In this document: piece by piece, positions 9,522-18,189 of the stretch | How positions within the stretch are numbered: the first letter of the stretch is position 1 | Layout: each line of letters opens with the position of its first letter | Origin: an uncultured Peptostreptococcaceae bacterium | GTDB lineage: Bacteria > Bacillota > Clostridia > Peptostreptococcales > Peptostreptococcaceae | DNA: 35,451 nucleotides | Direction: 5' to 3' | NCBI GenBank assembly: GCA_947072565.1 | Contig: CAMTIM010000079.1 | Location: forward strand, 1-35,451 | Position numbers and translations under genes: made by a program | Notes under the pieces: model-generated | Database searches by the model: none | Told to the model about the DNA's origin: nothing | The model's input: the letters and a program-made list of their open reading frames with translations, nothing else

Positions 9522-10724
9522 TTAAGCTTCTACATTTACTTCCATGTGTTGTTTTAATACTGCTCCTAGTCTAGTTATACCTTCAACTATTCTTTCATCA
9601 GTCATAGTTGAGTAGTTAAGTCTAAAGCAGTTCTCTTTTCCTCCGTTAGGGAAGAATGATCCACCTGGAACATATGCAACATTATTTTTTAAGCAATCTT
9701 GCATTATAACTTTTGCATTTAAATGACTTGGTAACTCTACCCAAGTAAATAATCCACCTTCTGGATGAGTATACTCTAATCCTTCTGGTAATTCTTTAGC
9801 CATAGTATCTAACATAAGGTCTCTACGTCTAGAATATACTTCTTTTAATTTTTCAACGTGAGCATCTAAATCATAGATATCCATAAATTTACTTACTTCT
9901 CTTTGAGATATACTTGATGCTTGTAAATCTGCACCTTGTTTTACGAATACAAATTTGCTTAATATTTCTTTAGGAGCACATGTCCATCCTATTCTATATC
10001 CTGGACAGAATATTTTAGAGAAACTTCCTAAGAATATTACTAAACCTTTCATATCCATTGATTTTAAAGATGGTAAGTTTTCACCTTCAAATCTTAATTC
10101 TCCATATGGATTATCTTCTATAACTGGTATTTCAAATTTATTTATTATTTCCATAAACTTTTGACGTCTTTCCATTGGCCATGTTCTACCTGTTGGGTTT
10201 TGGAAATCCGGAATTACATATATCATTTTTACTCTATCGTTAGCTTCTAATATTTTTTCTAACTCGTCCATTTTCATACCATGTTTATCTGTTGGTACTT
10301 CTATAAATTTAGGAGAATATGCTTTAAATGCATTTAATGCTCCTAAGTAAGATGGACTTTCACATAAAACTATATCATCTTCATCTAAAAAAACTTTCCC
10401 CGCAAAATCTAATCCTTGTTGTGAACCATTAGTTATTAATATATCATCTTTTGTAATATTAGTTTTGTTTTTACTATTCATTCTATCTGCTATATGTTCT
10501 CTTAAAGCAGGAAATCCTTCTGTTGTAGAATATTGAAGCGCTGCTGCACCTGCTTCTTCTAAAACTAATGTTGATATTTTTTTCATTTCTTCTATTGGAA
10601 ATAATTCTGGTGCTGGTAATCCACCAGCAAAAGATATAACTTCTGGATTTTCTGTAAGTTTTAAAAGCTCACGTATTTCTGATCCCTTTAATCCTTCCAT
10701 TCTTCTTGCAAATTTAACAGCCAT
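9522..10724 (-). CDS. PLP-dependent aminotransferase, class I/II (LysN/MocR-like)
   Basis: Fold-type I aminotransferase of 400 residues. The sequence shows the FAGGLPAPELFP substrate-loop motif typical of the 2-aminoadipate/LysN-like group, PDFQNPTG (173-179), DNPYGE with Asp204 and Tyr207, and the PLP lysine Lys237 in GSFSKIFCPGYRIGW; the phosphate-binding Arg follows in the C-terminal FRLNYST region. It has no winged-helix DNA-binding domain, so it is a free enzyme rather than a MocR regulator. Relatives use aromatic, branched or 2-aminoadipate substrates; the exact one cannot be read here. Monocistronic, with an extended -10 promoter and its own terminator. GGGGGTG precedes the ATG. Confidence 0.9.
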   Translation of the reverse strand: MAVKFARRMEGLKGSEIRELLKLTENPEVISFAGGLPAPELFPIEEMKKISTLVLEEAGAAALQYSTTEGFPALREHIADRMNSKNKTNITKDDILITNGSQQGLDFAGKVFLDEDDIVLCESPSYLGALNAFKAYSPKFIEVPTDKHGMKMDELEKILEANDRVKMIYVIPDFQNPTGRTWPMERRQKFMEIINKFEIPVIEDNPYGELRFEGENLPSLKSMDMKGLVIFLGSFSKIFCPGYRIGWTCAPKEILSKFVFVKQGADLQASSISQREVSKFMDIYDLDAHVEKLKEVYSRRRDLMLDTMAKELPEGLEYTHPEGGLFTWVELPSHLNAKVIMQDCLKNNVAYVPGGSFFPNGGKENCFRLNYSTMTDERIVEGITRLGAVLKQHMEVNVEA

Positions 10725-10761
10725 AATTAAAGCACCCCCTGAAATTGTTTTCCCTACTTTA

Positions 10762-10770
10762 ATTATAGCA
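10762..10770 (-). promoter_or_regulatory. Extended -10 promoter of the aminotransferase gene
   Basis: Minus strand TGCTATAAT (10770-10762), a consensus extended -10 about 40 bases before the ATG, with no good -35. Confidence 0.6.
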
Positions 10771-10819
10771 ATTACTTCTATATTTCGATACTTACTTTTA
10801 AATTGTCTGAATTTTCTTT

Positions 10820-11005
10820 TTATTTATCAATTATCTTCTTTATTCTTTTCTCTAAAGTCTCTCTATCTAACATAATAACTCTTAAACATTGTGTACATTT
10901 AATTTTTATATCCATACCTGTTCTTGTTATTTCAAATTCTTTACATCCACAAGCATGTTGCTTTTTTAATTCGACAATATCTCCTACATTAATATTTCTA
11001 GGCAT
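10820..11005 (-). CDS. DUF951 family protein
   Basis: A 61-residue conserved Firmicutes protein of unknown role, starting with the family pattern VGDIVELKKQHACG and IKCTQCLRVIMLDR. Four Cys (two in ACGC, two in CTQC) look like a small zinc ribbon, and the N-terminal half resembles an SH3-like barrel, which would suit RNA or protein binding. GGAGTG lies ahead of the ATG, 17 bases after the DUF3343 stop, so the two are probably co-transcribed. In clostridia DUF951 is usually found in this same origin-proximal neighbourhood. Confidence 0.85.
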   Translation of the reverse strand: MPRNINVGDIVELKKQHACGCKEFEITRTGMDIKIKCTQCLRVIMLDRETLEKRIKKIIDK

Positions 11006-11022
11006 TCAAAATCACTCCTTTA

Positions 11023-11286
11023 TTATCCTATCTTTTTAGCTTCTTTTTTTCCATCTTCTATTTTTTTTATATTGTATATGCCTTTATACTCTATACTATT
11101 TTCTTCTAGTATTTTTTTTATATTTTCTATATCTTTATATAAAAATCTAATTGATATTCCACAACTAGCAGTTATTTCTCTTGGCGTTGGTAAAGTCGTA
11201 GATGTTATACCACTTTGCTCAAATAACTTATCTGATCTTATTGCATGATGTGTTGAGTTAAATGATACTATATACATTTCATTCAT
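11023..11286 (-). CDS. DUF3343 protein (putative Se/S carrier-like)
   Basis: An 87-residue protein with the DUF3343 pattern: YIVSFNSTHHAIRSDKLF, then PTPREITASCGISIRF with the single invariant Cys42. The family is thought to carry persulfide or selenium on that cysteine and is often near yedF and a cysteine desulfurase, both within 4 kb here. AGAGGA lies eight bases before the first ATG; a second ATG at 11277 is possible. Function is inferred from family and context. Confidence 0.85.
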   Translation of the reverse strand: MNEMYIVSFNSTHHAIRSDKLFEQSGITSTTLPTPREITASCGISIRFLYKDIENIKKILEENSIEYKGIYNIKKIEDGKKEAKKIG

Positions 11287-11360
11287 TTCTTATTTCCTCT
11301 TTCTACTATTTTATTTTTATAGTCTTTTGCTTAAATACATTTATATACTATTTTAAGAAA

Positions 11361-11391
11361 GTAAGGCTACATAATTAATATGTAGCCTTAC
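11361..11391 (-). terminator. Terminator after yedF
   Basis: Twelve-base-pair stem GTAAGGCTACAT/ATGTAGCCTTAC with a 7-base loop, followed on the minus strand by TTTCTTAAAAT. Confidence 0.85.
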
Positions 11392-11400
11392 CTCATTGTT

Positions 11401-11991
11401 TTATATAGATATAGTTTGTGATGTATTTTTCATTATATCCACTATATTATACATGTTAGTTACAGAACCAACTTCTAAACTTTCTTTTAATCCATAATAG
11501 TCTAGACATGTACCACAAGATAATATTTCTACACCACATTCTTCAAGTATTTTAAGATTTTCTATTGTTGCTTTATTTTTAGCTGTTAGATTTACTGCTG
11601 AGTTTACAAAAACTATGTGTTTAGGATAAGGCTTAACTTCTGTTAGTGTATATATGAATCCTTTTATAAGCACATCCCCTAACTCATCGTTTCCTTGTCC
11701 CATTTTATCAGAAGATATAAATATACATTTATCTTCTAATTCCTCATTTTTTTTATTTTCTATTATAACATCTTTTCCTTTTTTTATCTCTAGTACAATC
11801 AAATCTTTTTCTTCTTTTATTGTACTAGCTTCGCAATTTAAAGACTTTGATAATTTTAATATATTTTCTCTTGCTATAGCATTGTCAACCGTAACTAATA
11901 CTATCCCATTTTCTAATTTATCTAACTCTTTTTTTGTATTTATAACAGGCTTAGGACATGCTAACCCTCTTGCATCTATTTCTACTAACAT
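11401..11991 (-). CDS. yedF: YedF, TusA-like/DsrE-like selenium metabolism protein
   Basis: The 196-residue protein has an N-terminal TusA/SirA domain (1-75) with the sulfur-carrier motif ARGLACPKPV (Cys12-Pro13) and a C-terminal DsrE-like domain (about 88-190) with a CGTC pair in EILSCGTCLDYYGL. This two-domain form is the YedF family, found in genomes that use selenium. It probably passes sulfur or selenium between a cysteine desulfurase and an acceptor. The Shine-Dalgarno GGGAG is rather far (12 bases) from the ATG. Own terminator; no selD or selA in the window. Confidence 0.9.
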   Translation of the reverse strand: MLVEIDARGLACPKPVINTKKELDKLENGIVLVTVDNAIARENILKLSKSLNCEASTIKEEKDLIVLEIKKGKDVIIENKKNEELEDKCIFISSDKMGQGNDELGDVLIKGFIYTLTEVKPYPKHIVFVNSAVNLTAKNKATIENLKILEECGVEILSCGTCLDYYGLKESLEVGSVTNMYNIVDIMKNTSQTISI

Positions 11992-12090
11992 TCGCTAAAT
12001 CATCTCCCTTTTACTATTAATATTTATTCTACCATAGATATAATTTGACTTGCTATAGATTATTTCTATATCCATATAGACGGATATAAT

Positions 12091-12114
12091 AAAGGACTCC
12101 TAACAGAGTCCTTT
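12091..12114 (-). terminator. Terminator after the rstA-like gene
   Basis: AAAGGACTC/GAGTCCTTT stem with a 6-base loop directly after the stop codon. The T tail on the minus strand is weak (TATTAT), so some read-through to yedF is possible. Confidence 0.75.
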
Positions 12115-12116
12115 AT

Positions 12117-13409
12117 TTATATGATATTTAGAGTTTGATATATAACTACACCCTTTTGATAATATTCTAGTTCTTTTTCTTTCGATATATTAGCATATAA
12201 TTGACCTAAGTCTATGTAAATTTTTGCTAAAGTATTATTATCACCTAAATCAGATATTATCTTAATACATTTTGATAAATATTCTATAGCTAAGTTATTT
12301 TCATTTTGTGCTTTATGAATATCTGAAAATAGCTTTAAAGCTTTATACTCATTAAATTTATTTTTAGATTTTATTGAAAATGCCAACGCCATCTTGCAAT
12401 ATATTCTAGCAGATTCAAAGTCTCTATTTTCTAAATATGCAGCTATTATTTTATATAAACTTTTACTTGCATATTCATCTTCATCATCTTTTTTGATATT
12501 ATAAGCTTTATGTGAATATTCTAATACCTTATTCATGTCGCCTAGTTCTTTATATATATCAGATATAGTTAAATATACATTTACTATACCAGCTTTATTT
12601 TCCTCTATTTCTAATAATTCTAAAGCTTTTTTAAAACATTCTTTAGCATCATCATATTTCCCTATATTTAAAAAGTTATTTGCCTTTAAAGTCAGCATAT
12701 CAACTTCTTCTTGCATATTATTTTGTCTATCTATTTTATTTATTTTTTCTATATATTCTAACGATTTTTTAGATTTATTTAATTTTATATAGCAATTAGC
12801 CATATTACCGTATAAATCTCTATGTATATCCATATCTTCAATTTGACTTTCTGATAATACATCTTCTGCAAACTCAAAGTGGCTTATAGCACCTTTATAA
12901 AACTCTTCTTTAACATATATCTTTCCTATATTTAAATAACTTTTAAATATGTTTTCTTTATCGTTATTTTTTATAAAAAAGTATAATGCTTTTTCAAAAT
13001 TATTAACTACTAGAGCATAATTTTCCCTTTTTAAATTTATCGACCCTAATAAAAAATTACATTTTCCGTTTTTATCTATTAACTTATACTCTTTACATAT
13101 TTGCAACACTTGATTTATCAATTGTTCGGCTTTATCTAACTCATTAGATTTTATGTGTATTTCACTTTGTAATATTAAGTTATCTGTTATTTTTTTAGAC
13201 TGCATTTCTTTCGTCTCTAACAAATAATCAATACTTACCTCTAATTTTCTTGACAAGTAATCCAATAATTCATAGCTAGTGTGAGATTTGTCCCTTTCGA
13301 TATGACTTATCTGAGCTGCAGTAATTCTATCTCCCGCTAATTCCTTTAATGTCATATTTTTTTCTTTTCTTAATTTTTTTATTTTCTCTCCTAAACTCAG
13401 AATATCCAT
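12117..13409 (-). CDS. rstA: RstA-like RRNPP regulator (XRE HTH + TPR)
   Basis: A 430-residue regulator with an N-terminal XRE helix-turn-helix (residues 8-65, MTLKELAGDRITAAQISHIERDK) and about eight TPR repeats to the C-terminus (e.g. ALYFFIKNNDKENIFKSYLNIGKIY). This is the layout of RRNPP quorum-sensing regulators such as PlcR and NprR. Its position next to the cysteine desulfurase-parB-soj group is that of RstA (CD3668) of C. difficile, which promotes sporulation and represses toxin and motility genes. TPRs would bind a small exported peptide, but I found no credible propeptide gene beside it. It has its own promoter overlapped by a palindrome, suggesting autoregulation. Confidence 0.85.
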   Translation of the reverse strand: MDILSLGEKIKKLRKEKNMTLKELAGDRITAAQISHIERDKSHTSYELLDYLSRKLEVSIDYLLETKEMQSKKITDNLILQSEIHIKSNELDKAEQLINQVLQICKEYKLIDKNGKCNFLLGSINLKRENYALVVNNFEKALYFFIKNNDKENIFKSYLNIGKIYVKEEFYKGAISHFEFAEDVLSESQIEDMDIHRDLYGNMANCYIKLNKSKKSLEYIEKINKIDRQNNMQEEVDMLTLKANNFLNIGKYDDAKECFKKALELLEIEENKAGIVNVYLTISDIYKELGDMNKVLEYSHKAYNIKKDDEDEYASKSLYKIIAAYLENRDFESARIYCKMALAFSIKSKNKFNEYKALKLFSDIHKAQNENNLAIEYLSKCIKIISDLGDNNTLAKIYIDLGQLYANISKEKELEYYQKGVVIYQTLNII

Positions 13410-13435
13410 ACTACGCCCCCCTTGAAATCATTTTC

Positions 13436-13452
13436 TTATAATATGATTATAA
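13436..13452 (-). promoter_or_regulatory. rstA -10 element within a palindrome, likely operator
   Basis: On the minus strand the sequence is TTATAAT-CAT-ATTATAA, a perfect 7-base palindrome with a 3-base centre, 27 bases before the rstA ATG. Its left arm contains the TATAAT -10. There is no good -35. A dimeric HTH protein bound here would block polymerase; RstA of C. difficile is known to repress its own promoter. The palindrome is seen; the binding protein is inferred. Confidence 0.55.
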
Positions 13453-13584
13453 CTTATATTTATATTAAAAACACTATATATTTTGTAGCATTTTCAGTAT
13501 TTGTGTAAACATTATCAAATTTTTAACATTCTTTTCATTAAAAATATACGTATTTTATGCCATTATGTTATAAATTTAGACACT

Positions 13585-13634
13585 AAAAAAACAAGATTTA
13601 AATAGTTGTATAACTATCTAAATCTTGTTTTTTT
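13585..13634 (-). terminator. Terminator of the parB-cysteine desulfurase transcript
   Basis: Long hairpin with AAAAAAACAAGATTTA and its complement as arms and seven Ts on the minus strand, overlapping the stop codon of the desulfurase gene. Confidence 0.93.
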
Positions 13635-14775
13635 AATTATTATTAGCTATTTCAATTAATGCTCTTATAGCTTCATCTATATCATTTTTAGTATTAAAAT
13701 ATCCTAAACTAAATCTAACAACACCTTGTTCTAAAGTACCTAAAGTTTGATGAGCTAAAGGAGAACAATGTATTCCTGATCTAGTAGCTATTTGATATTG
13801 GCTGTCTAGCAAGAATGTTATTTCTCCTGAATCCATATTTCCAATATTTATAGCTATAACAGCTGCTCTCTTTTTGCTATCTTTAGTCCCATAAACAATT
13901 ATATTAGGAACTTCTTCAAGTTTTTTTAACATATATTCGCATAATTTTTCTTCATGAATTCTTATATTATCTATACCTTTTTCTAAAACAAACTTTACTC
14001 CTTCATTTAATCCTACTATTCCTGGAGTATTATGAGTTCCAGCTTCATATTTATCAGGTACTAAATCTGGTTGAAATAAATCTTCAGACTTACTTCCTGT
14101 TCCACCTTCTTTTAAAATATTAACATTTAAACCTTCTCTTATATATAAAATACCTGTTCCTTGAGGACCTAGTAAGCATTTATGTCCTGGTGCAGCTATC
14201 ATATCCACATTAAACTCAGATACGTTTATATCGTATACTCCAGCTGTTTGAGATGCATCAACTAAATATAGTAAGTTATGCTCTTTTGCTACTTCTCCAA
14301 CTGCTTTTATATCTATTAACGTTCCAACTACATTTGATGCATGAGTAGTAACAATTAGCTTAGTATTTGGTTTTATAGCTTTTTTTAAATCTTCAATATT
14401 TAAAAATCCTTCTTTATCACATTGAACTATTGTATTTTCAACACCATGATTTTCTAATGATTTTATAGGTCTTATTACAGAGTTGTGCTCCATACTTGTT
14501 GTTATTATATGATCTCCACTTTTGACTACTCCTTTAATTGCTAAGTTTAAAGAATCAGTTGCATTATTAGTAAATATAACATTCATTGGATTATCTATAT
14601 TAAATAGCTTAGCTATATTTTCTCTAGCATCATATATTTCTCTAGCTGCCCTCATAGCTAATTTGTGGCCTGCTCTACCTGGATTTGCACAGTAGTTTTT
14701 CATGCAATCCATTATTGAATCATAAACTTTCTCTGGTTTTGGATATGTCGTTGCTGCATTGTCTAAATAAATCAT
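13633..14775 (-). CDS. Cysteine desulfurase family protein (class V aminotransferase)
   Basis: PLP enzyme that takes sulfur, or selenium from selenocysteine, as an enzyme-bound persulfide for transfer to carriers. The 380 residues start MIYLDNAATTYPKP. PLP Lys199 is in APGHKCLLGPQG, His96 in SMEHNSV, and the active-site Cys337 is in TRSGIHCSPLAHQTLG. This is the branch distinct from IscS/NifS of Fe-S clusters. I start at the ATG at 14775, eight bases after AAGGA. An earlier ATG at 14805 overlaps parB and lacks a ribosome site. Follows parB directly. YedF and DUF3343 downstream may be its acceptors. Confidence 0.92.
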   Translation of the reverse strand: MIYLDNAATTYPKPEKVYDSIMDCMKNYCANPGRAGHKLAMRAAREIYDARENIAKLFNIDNPMNVIFTNNATDSLNLAIKGVVKSGDHIITTSMEHNSVIRPIKSLENHGVENTIVQCDKEGFLNIEDLKKAIKPNTKLIVTTHASNVVGTLIDIKAVGEVAKEHNLLYLVDASQTAGVYDINVSEFNVDMIAAPGHKCLLGPQGTGILYIREGLNVNILKEGGTGSKSEDLFQPDLVPDKYEAGTHNTPGIVGLNEGVKFVLEKGIDNIRIHEEKLCEYMLKKLEEVPNIIVYGTKDSKKRAAVIAINIGNMDSGEITFLLDSQYQIATRSGIHCSPLAHQTLGTLEQGVVRFSLGYFNTKNDIDEAIRALIEIANNN

Positions 14776-14791
14776 GTTAAATGTCCTTTCT

Positions 14792-15667
14792 CTATGCTTC
14801 TTCAAGTAACATAGATACTATATTATTTAAATCATCATCATTATAATACTCTATTTCTATTTTTCCCTTTTTCTTGCCTTTTGATATATTTACTTTAGTT
14901 CCAAATATATTTCTTAATTTTTCTTCTACATCTACTATAAATATATCTTTTTCTTTTTCTTTTTTTATAACTTCTTCAGTACTACTTTCTGATATTCTTT
15001 TAGCTAAGTTTTCTGTTATCCTAACAGAAAGTTCTTCTTCTACAACTTTATTAGCTAAAGTTAATTGAGCCTCTAAGTTTGTAACTCTAAGTAGTGCTTT
15101 TCCATGTCCTGCTGTTAAGTATCCTCTTTCAATCATGTCTATAACTTCTTCTCCAAGATTTAATAATCTTAAAGTATTAGTTATATGAGGTCTACTTTTG
15201 CCTACAGCTTCTGATATTTCTTCTTGAGTTACACTATAATGTTCTATTAACCCTCTATATGCTAATGCCTCTTCTATGCAGTTTAAATCTTCTCTTTGTA
15301 AGTTTTCTATAAGAGCTATTTCCATTATATCTTTCATAGGAATATCTTTTATTACAGCAGGAATATCTTTTTGTTTTGCCATGTTAGAAGCTCTATATCT
15401 TCTTTCCCCTGCAATTATCATGTATTTGCCTTTGTCATCTGGTTTTACTACTATCGGTTGTAATACTCCATAATGCTTTATTGATTCACATAATGCATAT
15501 ATTTTTTCTTGATCAAATATTTTTCTTGGTTGATCTTCATTTGGGTATACTTTGCTCAAATCTATAGTTACGATGTCTTTGCTATCTATTGTGTCTTGAG
15601 TATCAGGTATTAATGCACTAAGACCTCTACCTAGTCTATTAGTTCTCTTGGGTGCTTTTTTTTCCAT
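14792..15667 (-). CDS. parB: Chromosome partitioning protein ParB (Spo0J)
   Basis: Binds parS, spreads along DNA as a CTP-dependent clamp, loads SMC and stimulates Soj ATPase. The 291-residue protein has the N-terminal LGRGLSALIP motif that contacts ParA, the CTP-binding GERRYR box (87-92), the ENLQREDLN segment, a central helix-turn-helix (about 145-190, TQEEISEAVGKSRPHITNTLRLL) and a C-terminal dimer domain. It starts one base after the soj stop; GGAGG lies inside the last soj codons. A parS-like site lies about 4.4 kb toward the origin. The presence of spo0J suits a spore former. Confidence 0.96.
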   Translation of the reverse strand: MEKKAPKRTNRLGRGLSALIPDTQDTIDSKDIVTIDLSKVYPNEDQPRKIFDQEKIYALCESIKHYGVLQPIVVKPDDKGKYMIIAGERRYRASNMAKQKDIPAVIKDIPMKDIMEIALIENLQREDLNCIEEALAYRGLIEHYSVTQEEISEAVGKSRPHITNTLRLLNLGEEVIDMIERGYLTAGHGKALLRVTNLEAQLTLANKVVEEELSVRITENLAKRISESSTEEVIKKEKEKDIFIVDVEEKLRNIFGTKVNISKGKKKGKIEIEYYNDDDLNNIVSMLLEEA

Positions 15668-15668
15668 A

Positions 15669-16442
15669 CTATATTATATCCTCCTCTAAATCTATAAATT
15701 CTTCTGCTAAATCCATATATGCTTCTGTACCTCTACATTTAGAATCATAGTAAATTACCGGTTTACCATGGCTTGGTGCTTCTGCTAATCTTACATTTCT
15801 CGGTATTAATGTCGTATAAACACTTCCCTTGAAATATCTCTTTACTTCTTCTACAACTTGTATCGATAAATTAGCTCTTCCATCAAACATACTAAGTACT
15901 ACTCCTTGTATCTCTAATTCCGGATTTAGTCTAGACTTTACTAATTTGATAGTTTCCATAAGTTGACTAACTCCTTCTAAAGCATAGTACTCACATTGTA
16001 TTGGTATCAAAACACTATCTACTGCAGTAAGACTATTTATAGTTAACATTCCTAGAGAAGGTGGACAATCTATAAATATGTAATCATACTCTTCTCTTAT
16101 ACTTTCTAATGCAGTTTTTAGTATAAATTCTCTATCTTCCATTGTAGTTAATTCTATTTCTGCACCAGACAATTCTGTAGCTGAAGCTACTATATCAATA
16201 TTATCAAATTCTGTTTTTATTATAGCGTTTCTTATATCCAATTTATCTAACATAACTTCATAAATAGTATTTTCTACAGAACTTTTATCTATTCCATATC
16301 CACTAGTTGTATTTCCTTGAGGGTCTAAATCTAATACTAATATTTTTTTTCCCATTTTTCCCATACTTGCACTTAAATTTACATTTGTAGTGGTTTTTCC
16401 AACACCACCCTTTTGATTAAATACTGCTATAACCTTACTCAT
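15669..16442 (-). CDS. soj: ParA-family ATPase Soj
   Basis: Walker-type ATPase that works with ParB in origin segregation and, in Bacillus, controls DnaA at oriC. The 257-residue protein begins MSKVIAVFNQKGGVGKTT with the deviant Walker A (residues 11-18). LDLDPQGNTT, the Walker B YDYIFIDCPPSLG and the PIQCEYYALEGVSQL segment are conserved. GGGGGG lies seven bases ahead of the ATG. Preceded by the noc terminator, so soj-parB-desulfurase probably form one unit. Confidence 0.96.
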   Translation of the reverse strand: MSKVIAVFNQKGGVGKTTTNVNLSASMGKMGKKILVLDLDPQGNTTSGYGIDKSSVENTIYEVMLDKLDIRNAIIKTEFDNIDIVASATELSGAEIELTTMEDREFILKTALESIREEYDYIFIDCPPSLGMLTINSLTAVDSVLIPIQCEYYALEGVSQLMETIKLVKSRLNPELEIQGVVLSMFDGRANLSIQVVEEVKRYFKGSVYTTLIPRNVRLAEAPSHGKPVIYYDSKCRGTEAYMDLAEEFIDLEEDII

Positions 16443-16465
16443 AAGCTTTCCCCCCTGCCTATTTC

Positions 16466-16494
16466 AAAAAAAGATTACTGCAAGCAGTAACCTT
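16466..16494 (-). terminator. Terminator after noc
   Basis: Ten-pair stem AAGGTTACTG/CAGTAATCTT (one G-U pair) with a CTTG loop and a run of Ts on the minus strand, two bases past the noc stop. Confidence 0.85.
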
Positions 16495-16496
16495 TT

Positions 16497-17282
16497 TTAT
16501 TTTTTAGGAATCCTTACAACAACTTCCATATAATCACCTTTATCGGTTTCATTATACTTCGCTTCAATTCCTGTTCCTATTATTGCGTCAAATGCCTGCT
16601 TCATGGTATTTAAGTATATCCTTATAGCCATAGCACCTTTTATATTCTGTTTTTTTTCTGGTTCTTGAGTAGCTTGTATGCTCTCTAATATATCCTTTAT
16701 CAACTTTTCTGTTTTCTTTACTGTTAGCTCATTTTTTATTACTTTATCTAAAACATCTTTCATTAATTCTTCATTAGGTAATTTAAGAAGCGCTCTAGCA
16801 TGTCTTTCAGTCAGATTATTTTCTACTAAATTAATTTTTATTTCATTTGGTAGTCTCAATATTCTAAGCTTATTTGCTATCGTTGACTGATTTTTACCTA
16901 ATTTTTCAGCTAATTGTTGTTGTGTAAATTCATGCTCTTTTATCAGGTTCTCATACCCCATAGCTTCTTCTATGAAGTTTAAATCCTCCCTTTGCAAGTT
17001 TTCTAACAACGCTAGTACAGCAGATGTTTCATCCGACATATTATTTATAATAGCTGGAATAACTTCAAGTTCTGCTAATTTAGCAGCTCTTAATCTTCTT
17101 TCCCCCGCGATTAATTCATATTTGTCATCTTTTATTCTAACTGTTATTGGCTGAAGTATTCCATAAAACTTTATAGAATTGCTTAGTTCTTCTAGTGCTG
17201 CTTGTGAAAATACTTTTCTTGGTTGATATGGATTTGGAACTATATTTTCTATAGGTATCTCCATAACTCTTTTATCTTCCAT
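16497..17282 (-). CDS. noc: ParB-family nucleoid occlusion-type protein Noc
   Basis: A second ParB paralogue, 261 residues, with the GERRLR CTP-binding box (60-65), ENLQREDLN, and a central helix-turn-helix (TQQQLAEKLGKNQSTIANKLRILRL). Position between rsmG and soj is that of noc in Firmicutes. Bacillus Noc has an N-terminal amphipathic helix that tethers DNA to the membrane. Here the protein starts directly MEDKRVMEIPIENIVPNPYQPRK, so that helix is absent. AGAGGGATG precedes the ATG. Its DNA site would be an NBS or parS variant; I found no clear NBS in this window. It could instead be a second ParB with a different role. Confidence 0.85.
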   Translation of the reverse strand: MEDKRVMEIPIENIVPNPYQPRKVFSQAALEELSNSIKFYGILQPITVRIKDDKYELIAGERRLRAAKLAELEVIPAIINNMSDETSAVLALLENLQREDLNFIEEAMGYENLIKEHEFTQQQLAEKLGKNQSTIANKLRILRLPNEIKINLVENNLTERHARALLKLPNEELMKDVLDKVIKNELTVKKTEKLIKDILESIQATQEPEKKQNIKGAMAIRIYLNTMKQAFDAIIGTGIEAKYNETDKGDYMEVVVRIPKK

Positions 17283-17469
17283 AACATCCCTCTCTCATTA
17301 GATATAAATATATTTGAATTTCATTAACTACATACAAATTAATACTGTATTAGATACATATGAGTATAATATTTCTGCATTTACTCACATAATCCTTCTA
17401 TTTTGTTTGATTTTTAGTATATTTTTAGTTATTCTTCATAAAATACTAGATTTTATGTAAAAATAAATT

Positions 17470-18189
17470 TTATTTTATAGGAGTTTTTGATGGTTTTCCA
17501 GCTTTTCTTGGATATTTATCTGGAGTATTCTTAACTTTTTTAAATACTAATATATTATGATTTAAATCAGTTTCTGGAAGCTCTACGTCTATCTTGTCTA
17601 CAAATTCTATACCTAAAGCTTCCATAGCTGCTTTAGATTCTTCTAATTCTAAATTTGCGTTAGGACCTTTTAAACATACAAAATGCCCTCCAACTTTTAT
17701 AAATGGTACACAAAATTCCATTAATATAGGTAATCCTGCAACTGCTCTCGCTGTGGCAATATCATATTGCTCTCTATACTCTTCTAATTTACCAAAGTCT
17801 TCAGCTCTTCCGTGTATAAACTCTATATTATCTAATTCTAAACTATTACTTACTTCTTGTAAAAAGTTTATTCTTTTATTTAAAGAATCTAAAAGTGTTA
17901 ATTTTATATTTTCTAAACAAATTCTTAGTGGAAGCCCTGGGAAACCTGCTCCAGTACCAACATCTATTATTGAAACTCCATCTTTTATATAATTATCTGT
18001 TACTGATGAAACAGAATCTAAGAAGTGTTTTATATACACTTCTTTTTCATCTTCTATTCCAGTAAGATTCATTTTCTGATTCCAATCGACTAATATTTCC
18101 CTGTAAATATTAAAGTCATTTAAAACTTTGTCACTTGCTGTTATTCCTAAATCTTCAAGACCTTTTTTTAATATATCTCTATTATTCAT
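17470..18189 (-). CDS. rsmG: 16S rRNA (guanine527-N7)-methyltransferase RsmG
   Basis: Methylates N7 of G527 in the 530 loop of 16S rRNA. The 239 residues show the SAM-binding [12 protein letters not shown] motif (77-88), the NLTGI segment and the ARAVAGLP motif with the family's catalytic surface. The start overlaps the mnmG stop by 8 bases, with GGAGG five bases before the ATG, so translation is coupled. The C-terminal basic tail ([15 protein letters not shown]) is typical. Confidence 0.96.
   Translation of the reverse strand: MNNRDILKKGLEDLGITASDKVLNDFNIYREILVDWNQKMNLTGIEDEKEVYIKHFLDSVSSVTDNYIKDGVSIIDVGTGAGFPGLPLRICLENIKLTLLDSLNKRINFLQEVSNSLELDNIEFIHGRAEDFGKLEEYREQYDIATARAVAGLPILMEFCVPFIKVGGHFVCLKGPNANLELEESKAAMEALGIEFVDKIDVELPETDLNHNILVFKKVKNTPDKYPRKAGKPSKTPIK

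Noticed and set aside
11995-12090. A short ORF (26 codons, starting MDIEIIYSK) after rstA on the minus strand, ending three bases before yedF, considered as a propeptide or leader peptide.
   Set aside because: No ribosome site and no hydrophobic signal segment; it lies after the rstA terminator.
13443-13508. A 21-codon plus-strand ORF (ATG ATT ATA...) divergent from the rstA-like gene, considered as its signal propeptide.
   Set aside because: No Shine-Dalgarno, no charged start followed by a secretion signal, and its ATG lies inside the rstA palindrome. Likely chance in AT-rich DNA.
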